This document shows, in pieces, positions 61,601 to 64,000 of a stretch of DNA of 64,000 nt (position 1 is the stretch's first letter; the number at the start of each line of letters is the position of its first letter). The stretch covers positions 57,871,469 through 57,935,468 of the forward strand of contig NC_088677.1 of the NCBI RefSeq assembly GCF_950023065.1. The letters run 5' to 3'. The notes below the pieces were generated by a model that worked only from the letters and a program-made list of their open reading frames with translations, had not been told where the DNA came from and did not search any database. Both the position numbers and the translations under genes were made by a program. Source of the stretch: Planococcus citri (lineage: Eukaryota > Arthropoda > Insecta > Hemiptera > Pseudococcidae).

Positions 61601-62624
61601 TACCGAAAAACCTGATCGAATCAATGGCACGAATACCAATCATGATAGGATTTTCGCAAATCGAATCAATTATGGGCTTTGTTCGTAAGTTGATCAACGA
61701 GTATTTTTGTCAAAAGAATTGTTGAGGAAGATATAACATACATTAAATTAATTGAATAACAAACGTCATTGCTTAAATTAGGAGGTCTTAGACCATTAAC
61801 AGAGAAAAACTTCAAAGGTTCTCTTCGTCAGAATTACTTTGGTTGGGGATATCATCTCAGCGACGAGGACATTGAATCAATCTACAGAGAAGTGGAAGAA
61901 TTTTATCTCAATGGTCAACCACTTGAGGAAGCACCCTTATCCACGAAAATGAATGTAAGTAAGTACCTATGTCTTTGATTGTCAATTGAAGTTACAAACT
62001 ATGTATTTTAAATCAATAGATCCAGACTGATATATTACTATCTGATATCTATGAAACGATTATGAATCCAATATCAAAGGATCCATCTTCATCAGTATTC
62101 GTTTATAAATTTGAATTTGAAGGAAATATCTTTTCTTTGAACACCTCAATAAAGGAGAAAATTGATGAACCAATCAAAGGTACTTAAGTAGACGAAAATT
62201 CACTCTCGTTTGCATAACTATACTCACGCGATGAGAAATATACCTATTATTATTTCAAGGAACTTGTCACGCTAGTGATTTCTGCTATTGGAACCATTTC
62301 GAAGACCCACGAGATGAAGATGCTCGCAAAATGGTGGAAACATTTACGAGACTAGTAACTACATTTGCAAGAGAAGGGTATGGATATAACTGATTATAAG
62401 CATAAATTGCACTCAAAACCACGTTAGTAATACCTAAATGAACTTGAATAATTTTCAGAGACCCAAATTATGAAAATTTGCCATTCAAGTGGAGATCTTC
62501 AACCCCAGATAAGCCATGTTATTTGAATATAAGCAATTCACTGACGATGGTCGATGGTAAATTGAACAATGACAGAATGGAATTTTGGGAAAGGATGCAA
62601 AAAAAATACGAAATTGGATCATGA
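46657..62624 (+). CDS. Carboxylesterase type B, copy K (538 aa) with a 13.7-kb intron
   Basis: Cytosolic N-E-G subfamily esterase. Exons: 46657-46797, 46865-47002, 47101-47260, 47339-47530, 47627-47841, then 61531-61684, 61782-61954, 62020-62179, 62260-62377, 62459-62624. The oxyanion loop is H109-P-G-A, the nucleophile Ser192 (GSSSGS), the acid Glu327 (FSQIES) and the base His448 (GTCHASD). Exon 4 is two codons longer than in relatives (T-Q-G-K-G before intron 4). Exon 1 has Arg in the normally conserved G-I-P-Y-G (here G-I-R-Y-G). The two halves complement each other exactly: five exons before and five after intron 5, no exon repeated or missing, phases compatible. One gene with a giant intron is therefore the simplest reading. 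That intron holds a phospholipase A2 gene and several elements. The alternative is two halves of two different copies. Confidence 0.75.
47842..48169. other. Start of intron 5 of gene K
   Basis: No repeat recognised. An 89-codon frame on the minus strand (47883-48152) matches no family I know. Confidence 0.4.
48170..48720. repeat. Foldback-family copy in intron 5 of gene K
   Basis: The arms 48200-48362 and 48545-48665 are inverted copies (GAGACAATTTCAAATC, TCTGGAGCCTC and the complements). They match the 24240-25600 family, including the segment around AAAATTGATCCAGAAAGCTG. Confidence 0.65.
49045..49700 (+). mobile_element. DNA-transposon-like protein relic
   Basis: Broken frames encode D-T-Y-D-S-L-I-N-I-I-R-N-Y-E-R, a second exon after a GTAAGT...AG intron (T-N-P-V-L-L-A-C-Y-G), then C-T-Q-C-Q-K-Y and a charged stretch E-A-Y-K-K-H-K-E-R-E ending in T-F-D-L-E-A-A-L-N-I-P and N-F-T-L-Y-D. 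This order of a Cys-pair, a charged linker and F-D-L-x-x-x-L is familiar from an insect transposase-like protein family whose superfamily I cannot name. Stops and frameshifts make it inactive. Confidence 0.5.
49694..49905. repeat. Short tandem repeat of about 80 bp
   Basis: Two to three degenerate units of CAATAACTTGATTGATTTTG followed by CAATTGATCAATTGAATTAA and a stretch with ACATATAAGATT. Confidence 0.65.
50494..50839 (+). other. Unrecognised open frame in intron 5 of gene K
   Basis: After an acceptor-like TTTAAAAACAG the frame G-D-S-A-L-L-L-P-K-V stays open for about 115 codons. It encodes a charged, helix-rich segment with K-K-Y-D-D-V-E-A-L-K, K-L-E-E-V-T and R-L-A-K-E-K-Q-Q, with normal-looking codon use. 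No start codon, partner exon or family was identified. It could be an exon of an unknown gene or part of a decayed element. Confidence 0.3.
51213..53244 (+). CDS. Secreted phospholipase A2, group III type (172 aa), nested in gene K
   Basis: Predicted calcium-dependent secreted enzyme that releases the sn-2 fatty acid of phospholipids. Exons: 51213-51306, 51365-51539, 51701-51871, 53166-53244. The phases 1,2,2 fit and give 173 codons. An N-terminal hydrophobic stretch (W-M-V-L-F-L-M) acts as signal peptide. The Ca-binding loop W-C-G-P-G-N, the active-site block D-S-C-C-R-E-H-N-H-C-P, the C-x-C-D-x-x-F-Y motif and the ten conserved cysteines plus one extra are in family order. The Asp that normally follows the catalytic His and binds calcium is Asn here, so activity may be reduced. 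A 13-codon upstream open frame starts near 51161. The gene lies in intron 5 of gene K on the same strand and is otherwise intact. Intron 3 (1.3 kb) has a 54-bp palindrome. Confidence 0.88.
52982..53035. repeat. 54-bp palindrome in intron 3 of the phospholipase gene
   Basis: CTCTCTAAATTTGAAACAGT folds on the following complement centred near GAAATTTC. A half-palindrome of the same sequence is found as filler at the breakpoint after relic H (34601-34638). Confidence 0.65.
53245..56700. other. Middle of intron 5 of gene K, no gene recognised
   Basis: A low-complexity, AT-rich 3.4-kb stretch. Two imperfect direct repeats about 300 bp apart (54715-54775 and 55010-55090) share TAATTTAG and AAT-ACTGCCAA text. 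Open frames at 53985-54167 and 55688-55924 are not recognisable. Confidence 0.45.
56701..57099. mobile_element. 399-bp long-hairpin MITE
   Basis: The left arm, beginning ATATGCTGATGCTATTTTGT (56701-56875), is matched along about 170 bp by the inverse complement at 56925-57099. Only about 50 bp form the loop. There is no coding capacity. An RNA copy would fold into one long imperfect hairpin. Confidence 0.8.
57100..58196. other. Intron 5 of gene K, no gene recognised
   Basis: A 99-codon frame rich in Lys and Ser (57322-57621) has no similarity I recognise and no flanking splice pattern. The rest shows nothing. Confidence 0.4.
58197..58341. repeat. 145-bp palindromic element
   Basis: GAGAGCTTGCATCATG and GAATTTGGAACAAATTCA in the left half pair with TGAATTTGTTCCAAATTC and CATGATCCAAGCTCT in the right half. 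Confidence 0.75.
58498..59014. mobile_element. 517-bp element with long inverted arms
   Basis: GATTTTGAGGTTTTTAGATT at the left end pairs with the right end. Further in, TGATGCATGCAATT and ACGAATACAAAGCATG pair with their complements (58905-58990). The arms are about 150 bp and the interior is non-coding. Confidence 0.7.
59100..60026 (+). mobile_element. PIF/Harbinger transposase relic
   Basis: Pieces of a DDE nuclease of the Harbinger type lie in order: P-G-V-F-G-Y-I-D-G-T-Q (first Asp), R-K-G-F-H-S-L-N-V-Q in another frame, W-L-L-G-D-S-G-Y-P-L-E-P-W-L (second Asp), then R-S-T-V-E-R-A-I-G and, after a probable intron, K-G-R-W-C-C with A-A-L-H-N-F. At least one frameshift in an A-run near 59185 separates the blocks, so it is not functional as it stands. 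Confidence 0.85.
60027..61530. other. End of intron 5 of gene K
   Basis: It contains the dispersed repeat shared with gene A intron 6 (60380-60720) and a G-run near 60986. No gene. It ends at a good acceptor (TTATTTTTCAG) for exon 6 of K. Confidence 0.5.
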
Positions 62625-63008
62625 TAATTAACAGAGATTCGTACTTTTTTCGATGTTGTATTTCTAAAAAAAAAATGTACTTATCTGATTTACGAAATGT
62701 TTTTTCAAAATTTTTCATGTACCTATAAATTTCTGTTATCATCTCATGGACGTTGAATTTGCTTCTGATAAAACGCATTAAAGCAAGGAAAAAACAAACT
62801 AAGATGACATGAAAGATATAGAGGAAAATTCCTAATAATAAACATTTTACAACCACAGAATTCCAAGAAAACTTTTCACGAAGCGATAAAAATTCTTCCT
62901 TTAGTGGTAAAGTCGACATAACAGATAACTGCAGTATCGTTGAAATTTTTCCGTCAAGCATTCATTTTCATTATTGAACTCCCTCGAGTTCAGAAAAAAA
63001 AAGTAAAA
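62625..63008. other. Intergenic region K-L
   Basis: A 384-bp spacer with no recognisable feature except the presumed promoter of L. Confidence 0.5.
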
Positions 63009-64000
63009 ATGTCTGGAAAAATATTGGTAACTGTGAATGAGGGGCAAATTCGCGGAATCAAACAATTTTCAAAGTTCTCTGCAACAAATTTTTATTCTTT
63101 TTTTGGAATACCTTATGGAAGATCTCCTGCAAGCACACGTCGATTCACGGTAATAGCAGATGCCAAAAAAATGTACAATCATACTACTATGTAGTAAATG
63201 TAATGTATATTGTATAGATTGCCAATAATCAATTTGAATCGAACAGGATCCTGTGAAAGTAACCCCATGGAGGGATGTTCTCGATGCAACAAGTGAAAAA
63301 GAAGGTTGCGTTCAATTTTCATTGCTCCATTGCGATTTTATGGGGACAGAGGATTGTTTATTTAATAATATCCATGTACCAAAGGTATCTATGACTAATC
63401 TCTTTTTTTTTTCAATTAAAATTATTTTAGTCAGAGAGACAGGAGCACTAGCACTGAGTAGGTATGGTGGAGAAGAATAGCCTCAGTTCATGTTTCTGCA
63501 GCACGCATAAACAATGGAAAAACAATAATTGAATTCTTCAACTTAAAATATGATTTTATGCAAACTAAAAGGGAGCTCACATCGTACCATTTTTTGAGGC
63601 TCCTTTCGCAGGCTGAAATAATTGAAACAAATTATCACAATTGGCAGCTACCTTGCAAAAACGATATTTTGAGACCAGTAATAGTCAACATTCACCCAGT
63701 AGGTTACATTTTTGGTACACCACAGACAGACTTCTACGGATCGCCTGAATTTATCATGCACACCGATGTCATATATGTCTGTATTTCCTTCAGGTTGCAT
63801 ATTCTAGGTGATTAGTAATCCAGTCATACTTCTGCAATGAAGAGAATGATTCTCATCTTTACTTTTCATCAATCAATTCACTTCGCAGGGTTTTTGAATT
63901 TAGGGCTGAAAGAATGTTCAGGTAATCAAGGCATAAAAGATATAATTCTATCACTCCAATGGATTAGGGGCAACATACAATCATTCGGAGGTGATCCAGA
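63009..64000 (+). CDS. Carboxylesterase type B, copy L (5' part; cut by window end)
   Basis: Exons 63009-63149, 63247-63384, 63648-63807 and the first part of exon 4 from 63899 follow the family pattern exactly, and the gene runs off the window before the G-x-S-x-G motif (last readable motif F-G-G-D-P). It belongs to the N-E-G subfamily, with no signal peptide (MSGKILVTVNEG). The oxyanion loop is H109-P-V-G-Y, where the other copies have H-P-G-A or H-x-G-G. Replacement of the first loop glycine by valine is unusual for this family and could change or weaken catalysis. The exon 1 end reads R-R-F-T instead of L-R-F-K. Confidence 0.88.

Noticed and set aside
46657..62624. Gene K as two separate partial genes
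   Set aside because: Exons 1-5 and 6-10 are exactly complementary with matching phase and good splice sites, so a single gene is simpler. It stays the main alternative.

Overview
The window is eukaryotic nuclear DNA: AT-rich, with intron-split genes, short introns with GT-AG boundaries, and many transposable-element relics. The gene families (type-B carboxylesterases, a group III secreted phospholipase A2, PIF/Harbinger and jockey-like elements) fit an insect. The dense GTACCTAC-type intron and intergenic sequence suggests a sap-feeding hemipteran such as a mealybug or scale insect, but that is an impression and not proven from the sequence.

The main content is a head-to-tail array of carboxylesterase (COE) genes, all on the + strand. 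There are nine complete genes (A 2107-5136, B 5769-10283, C 10658-13215, D 14847-17263, E 19554-22866, G 31195-33556, I 35920-38580, J 40718-46011, K 46657-62624), one gene cut by the window end (L, from 63009), one 5'-truncated copy (F, 27498-30842) and one two-exon relic (H, 34128-34600). I rebuilt every complete copy as ten coding exons with the same intron positions and phases (0,0,1,1,0,1,0,1,2). The products are 534-550 residues with no signal peptide. Each keeps a Ser-Glu-His triad: G-x-S-x-G in exon 4, Glu near the end of exon 6, and G-T-x-H-x-x-D in exon 9. Two subfamilies are interleaved: A, B, E and F (V-K-E-G start, canonical or near-canonical oxyanion hole, E-R-E acid motif) and C, D, G, H, I, J, K and L (mostly N-E-G start, H-P-G-A hole, S-Q-I-E-S acid motif).

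Layout: 1-2106 has no gene but holds a terminal-inverted-repeat element. 2.1-17.3 kb holds A-D. 17.3-19.5 kb has a jockey-like reverse transcriptase relic. E follows at 19.6-22.9 kb, with a palindromic element in intron 4. 22.9-27.5 kb is a nest of elements: a reverse transcriptase broken by a TIR element, which carries a foldback repeat and a tRNA-derived piece. That nest runs straight into truncated gene F. 30.9-42.9 kb is a tandem duplication (G+H versus I+J start) in which later insertions can be read against empty sites. Gene J has a Helitron in intron 1. Gene K has a 13.7-kb intron 5 that contains an intact group III phospholipase A2 gene (51213-53244), a Harbinger transposase relic, another DNA-transposon relic and several hairpin elements.

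Functionally this looks like a lineage-specific expansion of cytosolic esterases, plausibly for hydrolysis of plant or xenobiotic esters, built by tandem duplication and reshaped by transposons. Substrates cannot be read from the sequence.
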